Positions 47,640 to 57,028 of a DNA stretch of 64,000 bases are shown in pieces; position 1 is the first letter of the stretch; each line of letters opens with the position of its first letter. Source of the stretch: Acidobacteriota bacterium. Its GTDB lineage: Bacteria; Acidobacteriota; Terriglobia; Acidiferrales; UBA7541. Under the pieces are notes generated by a model. The model was not told the origin of the DNA, made no database searches, and saw only the letters and a list, made by a program, of their open reading frames with translations. The translations under genes were made by a program, and so were the position numbers. The stretch covers positions 25,018 through 89,017 of the forward strand of contig PLUM01000069.1 of the NCBI GenBank assembly GCA_003165465.1, read 5' to 3'.

Positions 47640-49207
47640 AACTACGCAAGCCCATCCATCTCGCGGCGATCGACGCCGGCTCGAACGCCTTCCGCCTGAT
47701 GGTCGCACGCATCCGCTCGACCGACGATTGGGAAATTGTCGAATCCGTGCGCGCGCCGGTGCGGCTCGGCCATTCCGTGTTCACCTCCGGGCAATTCGAC
47801 CGGAAAACGCTGCGCGACGCCACCGCCGCGTTCCGCCAGTTCCGGCGCATCATGGACAAGCACGGGGTCTCCGCCTATCGCGCGGTGGCCACGAGCGCCG
47901 CGCGCGAGGCGCGCAACAGCCGCCTTTTGCTCGCGCGCATCCGCCATCAGGCGAAAATCGATTTGGAAATTATTTCCGGTGACGAGGAAGCGCGGCTCGT
48001 GCGCGTCGCCGTCCTTCGCGCCCTTCGCAATTTCGTTCCGCCGCGATTCATTCTCGATCTCGGCGGAGGCAGCCTCGAAGTAAATGAATTGCGCGGCGGC
48101 CTGCTGCGCGAAAGCATCGGCCTGCCGCTGGGAACAGTCCGGCTGATGGAGGCGTTTCACGCGCAGGGCGCGATTCACGAGCACACGGCAAACGACATTC
48201 GCCTGCACGTGCTGTCCATCCTGCAAAGCGCGCTTCCCCACCGCCCCGGCCATTCCGGGGCGTACACCGTGGTCTGCGGCGGCAACGCGGAAACTCTCGC
48301 CGCGCTGGCTTCGGGCCCAAGAGCCGGAGACATGACCACGCTGAATCCGCGATTGCTGCGCGAACGGCTCTGGCACATTCTGCGCCTGAATCCTGAAGAG
48401 CGCATGAAGGCGTTTTCCGTGCGACGCGATCGCGCCGAGGTGATGGGCGTCGCGGCCATCGTCCTCGTGACGGTGGCGTCATGGCTGCGCCTGCGGCAAA
48501 TGATCGCGCCGCGCGTCGGCGTGCGCGAAGGCCTGCTCTACGAACTCGCCGTCCGGCAGATGCGCCCGCCCGAGATGACCGACGAGCAGCGCAAACATTC
48601 GCAGCTCATGCTCGCGGGCGCGGAGTCCTTCGCTCAGCGCGTGCGCTGCGATCTGAAACACGCGGAACAAGTCCAGACGCTCGCGCTGCAACTCTTCGAC
48701 CAGCTCTGGGCGTATCACCGGCTTGATTTTGAAATGAGGACGATTCTTGCGGCGGCCGCCATGCTTCACGATGCCGGCCTGCTCATCAACCGCAAGGCGC
48801 ATCACCGCCACGGCGAATACCTCATCCACAATGCGAAAGTCGCGGGACTGCGCGGCTGGGCGAAAAACATGACGGCGTGCCTCGTGCGCTATCACAATCG
48901 AAAATCGGAACCCAGCGCGGCGCACTCCGCTTTCGCGTCGCTCAACCGCGAGCAGCGAAAAAAAACGCGGCTCCTGGCCGGAATGCTGCGCCTTGCCGAG
49001 CGCCTTGAAAGCGATCACCACCAGGCCATCTCGAAACTCACGATCGAGGGCGGGCCGCGCGACGTCCGCATCCATGTGGAACTGCGGGACGCTTCGCGGC
49101 TGAATCTTGCGGGCATTGAACGAACAGCGCGGCTGCTCGAACGCGAGTTGAAGCTGCGCCTGACGTTTCAGCGCGTTCTGATGGTGGAAAAAGAAAGGGT
49201 CGCTTAA
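47630..49207 (+). CDS. Ppx/GppA phosphatase with C-terminal HD domain
   Basis: Exopolyphosphatase/guanosine pentaphosphatase family protein, 525 aa. I take the GTG at 47630 (VALKLRKPIHLAAIDAGSNAFRL), overlapping the stop of the tmk-like gene; the track's ORF from 46796 reads through two kinase genes in a different frame. The ASKHA fold shows AAIDAGSNAFRLMVARI and FILDLGGGSLEVNELRGG. An HD-type domain follows, with LAAAAMLHDAGLLINRKAHHRHGEYLI and a later LRLAERLESDHHQA. The fusion is standard for long Ppx. In operon with two kinases and sixA. Confidence 0.93.
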   Translation: MALKLRKPIHLAAIDAGSNAFRLMVARIRSTDDWEIVESVRAPVRLGHSVFTSGQFDRKTLRDATAAFRQFRRIMDKHGVSAYRAVATSAAREARNSRLLLARIRHQAKIDLEIISGDEEARLVRVAVLRALRNFVPPRFILDLGGGSLEVNELRGGLLRESIGLPLGTVRLMEAFHAQGAIHEHTANDIRLHVLSILQSALPHRPGHSGAYTVVCGGNAETLAALASGPRAGDMTTLNPRLLRERLWHILRLNPEERMKAFSVRRDRAEVMGVAAIVLVTVASWLRLRQMIAPRVGVREGLLYELAVRQMRPPEMTDEQRKHSQLMLAGAESFAQRVRCDLKHAEQVQTLALQLFDQLWAYHRLDFEMRTILAAAAMLHDAGLLINRKAHHRHGEYLIHNAKVAGLRGWAKNMTACLVRYHNRKSEPSAAHSAFASLNREQRKKTRLLAGMLRLAERLESDHHQAISKLTIEGGPRDVRIHVELRDASRLNLAGIERTARLLERELKLRLTFQRVLMVEKERVA

Positions 49208-49209
49208 CC

Positions 49210-49707
49210 ATGCTGCTGTATCTGATTCGCCACGGCATCGCCGTGGACCGCGAAGATCCCAATTGCCCGCCCGAGACCGAGCGCCCGCTCACTCCCAAGG
49301 GAATGAAGCGCACGCGCGCCGCGGCGCTCGGCCTGCATGCCCTCGGCGCGAAGCCGGACACCGTGCTCACCAGCCCGTGGCTGCGCGCCGCGCAAACCGC
49401 CGAAATCTTTTGCGAAGTCTTCGGCATCGCGCCCAAAACAATCGTGCAGACGGACGCGCTGAAAGGGACGAGCACGCCCGCCGAACTGCTTCGCGAACTT
49501 TCCCGGCTGAAATCGAACGAAGTGTTTTGCTTCGGCCACGAACCGCAGCTGCACATGGTCATCGGCCAGGTGCTCCACACTGGCACGCGAATCACGGAAT
49601 TAAAAAAAGCGGGCGTCGCTTTGCTGCAACTGGAACGCTTTTCTCCGCCACACGGACAATTGCTCGCGCTCTATCCGCCCACCGCCCTGCGCCTGCTGGG
49701 GAAATAG
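49210..49707 (+). CDS. sixA: phosphohistidine phosphatase SixA-like
   Basis: Histidine phosphatase-superfamily protein of 165 aa. Begins MLLYLIRHGIAVDRE (RHG catalytic triad start), with ERPLTPKGMKRTRA, VLTSPWLRAAQTAEIF and the second His in VFCFGHEPQLHMVIG. Starts 3 nt after the ppx stop, so last gene of the operon. SixA dephosphorylates phospho-His in phosphorelay proteins; here the substrate may instead be linked to polyphosphate or a nucleotide. Confidence 0.93.
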   Translation: MLLYLIRHGIAVDREDPNCPPETERPLTPKGMKRTRAAALGLHALGAKPDTVLTSPWLRAAQTAEIFCEVFGIAPKTIVQTDALKGTSTPAELLRELSRLKSNEVFCFGHEPQLHMVIGQVLHTGTRITELKKAGVALLQLERFSPPHGQLLALYPPTALRLLGK

Positions 49708-49726
49708 CGCCAGGCGGAATGCTTTT

Positions 49727-49810
49727 TAGTGGCGCAGGCTTCAGCCTGTGTGGGTTTGAATTTTGCGCGAGCCAAAATCAAAAGGAATCAGGCTGAAACC
49801 TGTGCCACTA
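49727..49810 (-). repeat. family A repeat, copy 11
   Basis: AGTGGCGCAGGCTTCAGCCTG, core GGGTTTGAATTTTGCGCGAG, then CAAAATCAAAAGG and right arm. Minus orientation. Confidence 0.85.
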
Positions 49811-49935
49811 AAACCCTTCATCCTCAGAATCTCAATTCTTCACAACAAACTGTCCATCAAAATAAAATAATTCCATTACTTGTAAAAAATGCGGGCTAGC
49901 GGAGGACGGGCGGTTTCGATTGGCGGATTTTCGAT

Positions 49936-50265
49936 TTACAGATGCGGTTCGAGAAGGATTTTCAGCTCGTCGATGAAACAATTGAGTTCCGAAAGAAGCT
50001 CCGGCGTCGCTTCCAGGCGCTGCTTCTTCCACACAAACCACAGCTTTTCTTTTTCCGTGATGCGAACGGTCAGGTTGCCGTCCAGCAGCACGCACGGCTC
50101 GCCGAAAAAACGGAAGCCGCCGCCCGGGACCGGATCCAACAGCGCCGCGCAGGTTCCCTTCCGCACGCCGACGGCGTTCGCGTAAAGCGGAAACGCGACC
50201 AGCGTGAAGCCCCGCGAATCCAAGCATTGCAGCACGCCAATCTGTTGGGTGGAAAATTCATTCAT
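49936..50265 (-). CDS. conserved-looking hypothetical protein (109 aa)
   Basis: Unrecognised cytoplasmic protein. Soluble, mixed alpha/beta: a strand-rich first two-thirds (FTLVAFPLYANAVGV, GFRFFGEPCVLLDGNLTVRI) and a helical end (ATPELLSELNCFIDELKILLEP). No motif. Between the SixA operon (opposite strand) and parB. Codon use and length look like a real gene; role unknown. Confidence 0.6.
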   Translation of the reverse strand: MNEFSTQQIGVLQCLDSRGFTLVAFPLYANAVGVRKGTCAALLDPVPGGGFRFFGEPCVLLDGNLTVRITEKEKLWFVWKKQRLEATPELLSELNCFIDELKILLEPHL

Positions 50266-50308
50266 GGAGTTTTGATTTTACGGGATTGCGCGCCGCGTGG
50301 CGCGGGAA

Positions 50309-50456
50309 GAACAAAAGCTTCAACACAGAGAACCCGGAGAACAGCGCACAGAGAACCCGGAGAGCAATTGGAGACGTTGAACCCTTGGAATTGGAAATAA
50401 TCTTTTCTCCGTGGCCCTCTGTGCTCCGATCTCTGTGCCCTCTGTGTTAAATCCGT
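50309..50456. repeat. family E inverted repeat, copy 3
   Basis: AACACAGAGAACCCGGAGAA appears twice, then after about 60 bp the opposite arm TCTCTGTGCCCTCTGTGTTA. Its right flank (CCGCCGCGCTTCAGGC) enters the last codons of parB and recurs at copy 4. Confidence 0.8.
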
Positions 50457-50481
50457 TCTTTTCCCGACGGTCCGCCGCGCT

Positions 50482-51321
50482 TCAGGCTACGGCTGGTTTG
50501 TGCGTGGCCTGGCCGGAGGCCGACTTCTCATCCTGCTCGAGCATCTGGATGAGGTTGCGCAGCGAATCGATCAGTTCCGTGCGCGAGACATTGCTCTTGC
50601 GGAACTGGATGCGCAGGCGGAACGCCTCGTTCTCCGGGCGAAAATTGAAGATGAAAGGCTGCGGGCGCGGACCCGTATTTTTCTCGTCCTGGCGTTCGCG
50701 GCGCGCTTCGTCGCGCGTCAAGCCGGCCTGCGCGATGCGCTGCACGGCTTCGATCATTTTCTTTTCGCTCGGCTGGCGCGCAATCTGCAGGAGTAGCGAC
50801 TTGGACACGATTCCATGCTCGATGCACAGCTTGCGCAATGCCTCGGGAATCACGCGCAGGGACATCGTTTCGGTGACCGAGGAACGCGCCTTGGCGATTT
50901 TCTTGGCGATATCGTCGTGCGTGTAGTCGAAATGCTCGGCCAGCCTTTGCAGGCCGTCGGCTTCCTCGAACGGAGTGAGGTCCTTGCGCTGCAAATTTTC
51001 GATGAGCGCGAGTTCCAGGGTCTCGGCGTCGTCCGCGATTTTCTCGATGCAGGGAACTTCCCGCAGTCCCGCGGCGCGCGAGGCGTGGTAGCGCCGCTCT
51101 CCGGAAATAATGTGATAGCAATCGTCGCGCGGCACGAAACGCACCAGGAGCGGCTCGAGAACGCCCTTTTCCTTTATGGATTCGGTGAGTTCGCGCAGGT
51201 CGCCGAACAGTTTGCGGGGCTGGTCGGGGTTGGGCCTGATCTTATCGACCGGAACCATGCGCCCGATGGCCGCGCCGCTGAAACTGGCGAGTTGTTCCAC
51301 GTAGTGCGCGTCATGCCGCAT
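50482..51321 (-). CDS. parB: chromosome partitioning protein ParB
   Basis: CTP-dependent DNA-clamp ParB, 279 aa from ATG 51321 (MRHDAHYVEQLASF); the track start 51378 lies inside parA. The N-terminal CTPase fold has VDKIRPNPDQPRKLFGDLREL, IISGERRYHASRAAGL and LIENLQRKDLTPFEEADGLQRLAEH, followed by a helix-turn-helix (YTHDDIAKKIAKARSSVTETM). The C-terminal dimer region is moderately charged. The start overlaps the parA stop by 11 nt. No parS (TGTTTCACGTGAAACA) was spotted in the window. Confidence 0.93.
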   Translation of the reverse strand: MRHDAHYVEQLASFSGAAIGRMVPVDKIRPNPDQPRKLFGDLRELTESIKEKGVLEPLLVRFVPRDDCYHIISGERRYHASRAAGLREVPCIEKIADDAETLELALIENLQRKDLTPFEEADGLQRLAEHFDYTHDDIAKKIAKARSSVTETMSLRVIPEALRKLCIEHGIVSKSLLLQIARQPSEKKMIEAVQRIAQAGLTRDEARRERQDEKNTGPRPQPFIFNFRPENEAFRLRIQFRKSNVSRTELIDSLRNLIQMLEQDEKSASGQATHKPAVA

Positions 51322-52111
51322 CTTCAGCGTGACGGGCAACCCGATCCTCTTCGACACGATGGATAACCTCCAAAGCAAGCTTGCCGTAATCCTTCGCGCC
51401 AGGCGATTTAGGCGCGTAGGTCATGATCGTTTCCTTATAGGCCGGACTTTCTTCCAGGCGCACATTTTTCCCGATGCGCGTTTTGAACAGCACCGATCCG
51501 AACACGGAGCGAATCTGTTCGTGCACGTCGCGCGAGATGTTCGTGCGCCGATCAAAGAGGGTGATGACCACACCGAGCACTTTGAGCTGGGGATTGGGGC
51601 GCGCGCGAATCCGCTCGTAGGTTTCCAACAGGTCGTCGGTGCCCTCGATCGCGAAGTAAGCCGCCTGAATCGGGACCAGCAGGTGCGTCGACGCCACCAT
51701 GGCATTCACCGTCAGGATTCCCAGCGCCGGCGGCGTATCGATCACGATGTAATCGTAGTCCTTGAGGACGGGCGTAAGCGCATCCTTCAGTTTGAAGGGC
51801 GCGTCAAACTGCCCCGCCAGTTGCTGCTCGATCTTCGCCAGCGCCAGCCGCGCGGGCGCGACCGACAGCAACGGGTTGGTCGTCACCTTAATGGCGCTCG
51901 CCATGTCGGCGCGATGATCGCCCAGCACATCGAACATCGAAACATGAATGTCCGCCGGATTGAAAAACGTGATGGTGCTGTTGGCCTGCGGATCGAGGTC
52001 GATTAAAAGAGTTTTCTTTCCACGAATCGCGATGGCCGCAGCAAGATTGATGGCCGTGGTGGTCTTCCCCACGCCGCCCTTCTGGTTTGCGATGGTCAGG
52101 ATGGCGGTCAT
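51311..52111 (-). CDS. parA: chromosome partitioning ATPase ParA
   Basis: Deviant Walker A ATPase driving ParB-DNA segregation. ATG 52111 starts MTAILTIANQKGGVGKTTTA; the track's 17 extra residues are unlikely. KTLLIDLDPQANSTITFF, DYIVIDTPPALGILTVNAM and LVPIQAAYFAIEGTDDLL are typical. 266 aa. Transcribed first, then parB. The segment ends at family A copy 12; the usual gidA/rsmG neighbours are not here. Confidence 0.95.
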   Translation of the reverse strand: MTAILTIANQKGGVGKTTTAINLAAAIAIRGKKTLLIDLDPQANSTITFFNPADIHVSMFDVLGDHRADMASAIKVTTNPLLSVAPARLALAKIEQQLAGQFDAPFKLKDALTPVLKDYDYIVIDTPPALGILTVNAMVASTHLLVPIQAAYFAIEGTDDLLETYERIRARPNPQLKVLGVVITLFDRRTNISRDVHEQIRSVFGSVLFKTRIGKNVRLEESPAYKETIMTYAPKSPGAKDYGKLALEVIHRVEEDRVARHAEDAA

Positions 52112-52319
52112 ATACTGCGCGAATGAAGTCGGGGCGCAAATCCTCCCTGGGCGTTTCTCCATTTCAAGGATCGCATAGAACTTTCCGCCCTGCTCCCCGC
52201 GTACGCCAATCTACTCGCCCCTGCCTATGAGTGCAAGCAAAAAAGCTCTTTCCACGATGAAACAGGCCGCTTTTGCACAGGCATGGTGGCGTACATCAAT
52301 CAGCGGAACAGACGCTTTT

Positions 52320-52401
52320 TAGTGGCACACGCTTCAGCCTGTGCGGTTTTGATTTGTGGCAAGCGAAAGTCAAAAGAACACAGGCTGAAGCCTATGCTAC
52401 T
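52320..52401 (-). repeat. family A repeat, copy 12
   Basis: AGTGGCACACGCTTCAGCCT, core GGTTTTGATTTGTGGCAAGC then GAAAGTCAAAAGAA, right arm CACAGGCTGAAGCCTATGCT. Minus orientation. Confidence 0.88.
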
Positions 52402-52409
52402 GGTGCTAT

Positions 52410-52445
52410 AAAAAAAAACGGCGGCATCCGAGTGGGATGCCGCCG
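52410..52445 (-). terminator. intrinsic terminator of TonB receptor 2
   Basis: Minus-strand hairpin: 11-12-bp stem (CGGCGGCATCC on the plus strand) with a short GAGT loop, followed in the minus direction by nine or more Ts. 29 nt beyond the receptor stop. Confidence 0.92.
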
Positions 52446-52474
52446 CATTGAATTTGCAGCTTATGGCTGAAGCG

Positions 52475-55400
52475 TCAGAACGAAAGGCTCAGCGACATCT
52501 GAACCTGCCGCGCGCTGCCGATCGTTTTGGTGACCTGGCCGAGGCCGCCGGGTGCGTTGAAGAACGTGCTGGTGGCACTCGAACCGCACGGCGACGATGG
52601 AGCCGGGCATGTGCCGGCCAGGGGAAACGCGCTGAACGCCAGGTTTTGCGTGACGCTGTCGATGGGTATGTCGAAGCTGGGCGTATTGGTCAGGTTGAAA
52701 ACATCGAAGCTGTACTTCAACCCATACCGCTCCGTCAGCTTGGTCATCTTCAAGAGAGAGACGTCCGCGCGACGCTGCCACGACTGGCGGAAAATGTTGC
52801 GCTGGCCCGAAGTGAAGTTGCTTTCAAACGTATCGCCTGCGGGGATCGCGCCGTTCAAAGCACCGGGATTGAGCAGCGGCAACGTGAAGCAGGCCGCATT
52901 CAACGCCGGTAAGCCGGGAGTGGCTCCGATCGCTCCGGTCATCGCACTTTGTGCCGTGCAACCCGAGGCGAGCGGATCGATGGGGTTCGTGATTCCGTCG
53001 TAGATGCTGTAGAACGCGCTGCCGACGGCTCCCGAGTAGTCGATGACGCTATAGGGTTGCCCACTCTGGATGGTCACAACTCCCTGAATGGCCCAACCGT
53101 CGGCCACTTTGCCTTCCCAGGAATTGGCCATGAAGAACTTCGGGAGTTCGTAGTGATAGTCGATGTTGATGACGTGCGTCCGGTCAAAGTCCGACGGGCC
53201 GTACGCATCGTGCAGATTTTGCGGGTTGTTGCCGTTGTAGAAGAGGCCCAGGGCGCTCTGCTCGTCATACGCGTGCGAGTAGGTGTAGGAAACGCCGAGT
53301 TGCAGGCCGTGGCTGAGCCGCTTCTCGATGTGCGCCTGCAAGGCGTTGTAGGACGATACGCCCGCCGCCGTGTACAGTTCGGACTCCGCCGCATACCCGA
53401 TATACGGAACGCGCAAGTTCACGTTGCCGCCCTCGGGATTGGTCAAATAAGGCGTCCCATCAGGCAAATTAAGAGGGCAGAAGTTCGCGTACGTGACGCA
53501 ACCTGATGCCTGTACGGTCATTCCATATGTGTAGGACTGGGCTAATGGCGAGCCACTCGGGTTCGCGCAAACTGCAGCAGGCCCGCACAGCGGGTTCGTA
53601 GGAGACGCAATCCTCGCCTGGTTGAACGGTACGGGAATGATCTCATGCCGGCCGAGAGCGTTCACATATCCGATGTCAATCGCCAAGTCGTTGCGCGGCT
53701 GCCACTGGACGTCCACCGTGCTGTTCATCGTGTACGGCAGCTTGTTGTCTCGCGCGTAGGCTCCCAAATAAAATGGCGTCGGGTTGCTGGTGTTTTGAGT
53801 ACAAGATGGGAACGAGAGTGGAGCTCCGGGGTTAGTCGGGTTGAAGTTCGCCATCGTGCACGCATTCGGCAGAACGACAGCGCCCGGATTCCCCGCAGGT
53901 GGTACGAGCGTCGTGCCCCATGGGTTCTCGAGAGTGGGCGAGCAAGCGGCGGTAACTGTGCAGGTCTGGGTGGCAACAAACGGCTGCTGTTGGTTCACGC
54001 CGAACGGCCCGCCACCCGTGATGTTCTGGGTGAGGCCGGGCGACAAGTACGAGTAGAGTTCCCCGCGGTCGTAATACATGCCCCAGCCGGCGCGAACCAC
54101 GATCTTGCTGTTGAACATCTTGGGGCTCCAGGCCACGCCGAGGCGGGGAGCAAATCCCCATTGGCGGCCTGTCAGCGTTGTCTTGCTCACACCGGGTGTT
54201 CCGGCGGTCTTATTATTTCCGGCCACGATCAGGCCGTTGGAACCCAGCGTGTCCGTCGTCGGATCGTAGGAGTACTTCGACGGATCGAAATTGAACAGAT
54301 TGCCGTTTTTCTCCGTCAAGCCGCCGTCCCAGTCAAACCGAATTCCGGCGGTAATCGCCACGTTGCTCTTCCACTGGAATTTGTCCTGTAGATACTCGCC
54401 GGTTTCGTTGGTGCGCCAGTAGCGGTTGGGGTTCCCGACGAGCATGGAGGTGATGTTATAAACGTAGTTTGGCGTAAGGTTTCCAACCATCAAGTTGGTG
54501 AAATCCGGCGATGCCATCATGCCAATCTGATTTCTTTCATCCCTCGTATTGAGCTGCGTGTACGCAAAGCTGCCGCCGAAGGTCACAGTGTGCCGGCCGA
54601 ACGTCCAGATGGCGTTGGCCGAGGGATTGAAGCGGTTCTGAAACACTCCGGTAAACGCTCCTTGAGAGGCCGCTCCGGCCCCCACGTTCATCGAGTACGG
54701 ATAAGGCGTGGCCGTTGTCCCGGTGAAGACGGTGCTGAGACCGGGGAAAACGCTGGAGCCAAACGTATTGATCGTGCAATCCGTGGCGGAAGCGCCCGTC
54801 ATGGTCTCGCAAGCCGTGGCGAATTGCGACGGCGTAAAGGGCTGGTCCTCCGTGCTGTACGCCTTCATGCGGATAAAGCCGAAGGTTTCGGTCACGCTCA
54901 GGTTGGACTTCACGACCTGCGTGTGGCTGAGAGAGATCACCTGGCTGCCCGCGTCCAGGTGCTGAGCGAAACCCGCAACCATCGAATAGGCGAAGGGAGC
55001 GATGGTCGGATCATGCTGATAATAATACTTGGCGGAAAAGGAGTGCGTTGAATTGGGGTTCCAATCCAGATTGGCGACCGCCTGGTCCGCGCGGAAAATC
55101 GCGGTCCCCGGAACCTCGGCATCCTCGGGAAACGCGGTAATCATGGCGCTATTCGCGCTGGTCTTCAGGATCGAGTTCGGATTCGCGGTCGGGATCAAAT
55201 ATTGGCCGTTCGGCAGCTTGTAATTGAACATGGTGTACGCGATCGGGTTGATTCCGCAGGTATCGTAGGAGCCGGAGCCGCAGGGAATGGTGCTGAAATT
55301 GGGCGTCACCAGCGCATTGCCAGTGAATGTGGAATTGAGCGGCGAGATGAACGTGGTATCCATGTTGGCGACCGCCGCCAAGCCCGCGAGAGATCGGTCA

Positions 55401-56527
55401 TTGGTCAGGTCCGGCGGCACAAACGCCCGCGAGATGCCGATTTCATCGTCCGAAGCGCGCGTGTGCTGGTAGCTGCCGTAAAAGAACAGCTTGTCCTTCT
55501 TGATTGGCACGCCAATCGCGCCGCCCGCCGTATACCGGTGCAGTCCGGGATTCTTTTCGTTCGCGGGAATATTCGGATCGGCGTTATAGAAAAACGGATC
55601 GGCGTTCAGCGAGTTGTTTCCGAAATGGCCGTAGAGGGTTCCGTGAATATTGTTGGTGCCGGAAGCGGTGCTCATGTCGATGTGCGCGCCGCTCGTCGAG
55701 CCTTGCTGCGCGTCGTACATCGACGTGTTCACGCGAACTTCCTGAATGGTTTCCGGAGCGGGCGAAGGAATCGATTCGCCGATGGCGAGGTAGACCGACG
55801 CGCTGCTCTGGATGGGAATCGCGCTCAAGCTGGAAGCGCCGCTGACGCCGGTGTTATTCACGACGCGCGCGGACGATACCTGGCTGGTGCTCTTGCCGTT
55901 AAACAGGCTGCGCGCGTCGACGCCGTTCAGCAGGAACGTGTTGCTCGTGTCGCGCTGCCCGTTGGCCCACACCGGCGCGTTGCCCAAGCCCGCGTTGGCT
56001 CCGGTCCCGGCCGAAAGTTCCGCGTTCACGCCGGGCGAAAGCAGCGCCAGCCCGGTGAAGGAACCGGTCGGCAGGGGAACCGACTCGATCTCCAGCTTGT
56101 CCATCACGTAGCCGTTGGTCGTATCGACCATGTTCAAGAGCGGCGTCTCTTCGACTGTGATGGATACGCCGATATTGCCGATTTTCAGTTCCGCGTTCAC
56201 GGTCGCGGTGCGGTTCGCCTGCACGATGATGGAAGGAACGTTCTCCGACTGGAAACCCTGCTGCGTGAAAGAGAGCGAGTAGGTTCCGATCGGCAGGTTA
56301 ACAAATAGGTAGGCTCCCGTGGAGCTGGAGGTCTGCGTGCGGCTGAGTTTCGTTTCATTGCCGACCAGCGTGATCGTCGCGCCCGAAATTACGGCGCCGG
56401 TTGGATCCGTGATCGTGCCAGTGATCCCTCCGAGCGTTTGCTGGGCCTGCGCGTTCGGCATCCACAGAACCGCCATCGCCAGGAACATCGCCCCAAGGAA
56501 CACACTACGAACCATACGAATCTTCAT
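52475..56527 (-). CDS. TonB-dependent receptor 2 with N-terminal regulatory domain
   Basis: Very large outer-membrane receptor, about 1350 aa. ATG 56527 (MKIRMVRSVFLGAMFLAM) with GAGGGGATCC before it; the six extra track residues are unlikely. Signal peptide ends NAQAQQ, then carboxypeptidase-regulatory-like domain (TLGGITGTITDPTGAVISGA), plug region (GSFTGLALLSPGVNAE, FLLNGVDARSLFNG) and a barrel of about 1000 residues with the C-terminal aromatic QMSLSLSF. It differs from receptor 1 through a longer plug and several inserted loops. No partner SusD; terminator after the stop. Confidence 0.93.
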   Translation of the reverse strand: MKIRMVRSVFLGAMFLAMAVLWMPNAQAQQTLGGITGTITDPTGAVISGATITLVGNETKLSRTQTSSSTGAYLFVNLPIGTYSLSFTQQGFQSENVPSIIVQANRTATVNAELKIGNIGVSITVEETPLLNMVDTTNGYVMDKLEIESVPLPTGSFTGLALLSPGVNAELSAGTGANAGLGNAPVWANGQRDTSNTFLLNGVDARSLFNGKSTSQVSSARVVNNTGVSGASSLSAIPIQSSASVYLAIGESIPSPAPETIQEVRVNTSMYDAQQGSTSGAHIDMSTASGTNNIHGTLYGHFGNNSLNADPFFYNADPNIPANEKNPGLHRYTAGGAIGVPIKKDKLFFYGSYQHTRASDDEIGISRAFVPPDLTNDRSLAGLAAVANMDTTFISPLNSTFTGNALVTPNFSTIPCGSGSYDTCGINPIAYTMFNYKLPNGQYLIPTANPNSILKTSANSAMITAFPEDAEVPGTAIFRADQAVANLDWNPNSTHSFSAKYYYQHDPTIAPFAYSMVAGFAQHLDAGSQVISLSHTQVVKSNLSVTETFGFIRMKAYSTEDQPFTPSQFATACETMTGASATDCTINTFGSSVFPGLSTVFTGTTATPYPYSMNVGAGAASQGAFTGVFQNRFNPSANAIWTFGRHTVTFGGSFAYTQLNTRDERNQIGMMASPDFTNLMVGNLTPNYVYNITSMLVGNPNRYWRTNETGEYLQDKFQWKSNVAITAGIRFDWDGGLTEKNGNLFNFDPSKYSYDPTTDTLGSNGLIVAGNNKTAGTPGVSKTTLTGRQWGFAPRLGVAWSPKMFNSKIVVRAGWGMYYDRGELYSYLSPGLTQNITGGGPFGVNQQQPFVATQTCTVTAACSPTLENPWGTTLVPPAGNPGAVVLPNACTMANFNPTNPGAPLSFPSCTQNTSNPTPFYLGAYARDNKLPYTMNSTVDVQWQPRNDLAIDIGYVNALGRHEIIPVPFNQARIASPTNPLCGPAAVCANPSGSPLAQSYTYGMTVQASGCVTYANFCPLNLPDGTPYLTNPEGGNVNLRVPYIGYAAESELYTAAGVSSYNALQAHIEKRLSHGLQLGVSYTYSHAYDEQSALGLFYNGNNPQNLHDAYGPSDFDRTHVINIDYHYELPKFFMANSWEGKVADGWAIQGVVTIQSGQPYSVIDYSGAVGSAFYSIYDGITNPIDPLASGCTAQSAMTGAIGATPGLPALNAACFTLPLLNPGALNGAIPAGDTFESNFTSGQRNIFRQSWQRRADVSLLKMTKLTERYGLKYSFDVFNLTNTPSFDIPIDSVTQNLAFSAFPLAGTCPAPSSPCGSSATSTFFNAPGGLGQVTKTIGSARQVQMSLSLSF

Positions 56528-56797
56528 TGGATCCCCTCTCCACACAATCTAAGGTTGAGAACTTCACAATCGCATTTCAAGAATTTCTGGATGATTCCCC
56601 TATTTCCAACGCCACTACCGGACACCGGTAAATGCGAAAAACATACGCCAAACCCGCTGCGATGAAAAGCACAATCTTTTAATCTCAGCCATTGGATATT
56701 TCGATTTGCTTCCCCTTGATTTGACCTGTTGGCGCAGGTTTCATGGACTGTGTGGCAACCGGTTCAACCTGCATTTTTTTGCCTTTGGTTTTGCCCT

Positions 56798-56838
56798 GGG
56801 TGCCCCATCCTTCGCGCCTTTTGCGAAGGATGGGTCCG
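56798..56838. repeat. family F repeat, copy 4
   Basis: CTGGGTGCCCCATCCTTCGC then GCCTTTTGCGAAGGATGGGT. Confidence 0.7.
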
Positions 56839-56862
56839 TGAAGACCCGGAACTGAAGCTAAT

Positions 56863-57022
56863 GTTTTCTGCGTGGCCCTCTGTGCTCCGATCTCTGTGTC
56901 CTCTGTGTTAAATCCGTTCTTTTCCTGTTTTTCCGCCGCGCTTCAGGCGACGTCCGGCAAAAGCTTTAACACAGAGGGCACAGAGGACGGAGCACAGAGA
57001 ACACGAAGGATAACGAAAGACT
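56863..57022. repeat. family E inverted repeat, copy 4
   Basis: Left arm CTCTGTGTCCTCTGTGTTAA, right arm TTTAACACAGAGGGCACAGA, with a ~45-nt centre. Almost identical in its left half to copy 3 (TCCGATCTCTGTG then CCTCTGTGTTAAATCCGTTC). Confidence 0.85.
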
Positions 57023-57028
57023 CTGGAT

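Noticed and set aside
46796-49207. 803-aa ORF as a single gene
   Set aside because: Its first 278 codons overlap two kinase genes in another frame and are Arg/His-rich; the real Ppx starts at GTG 47630.
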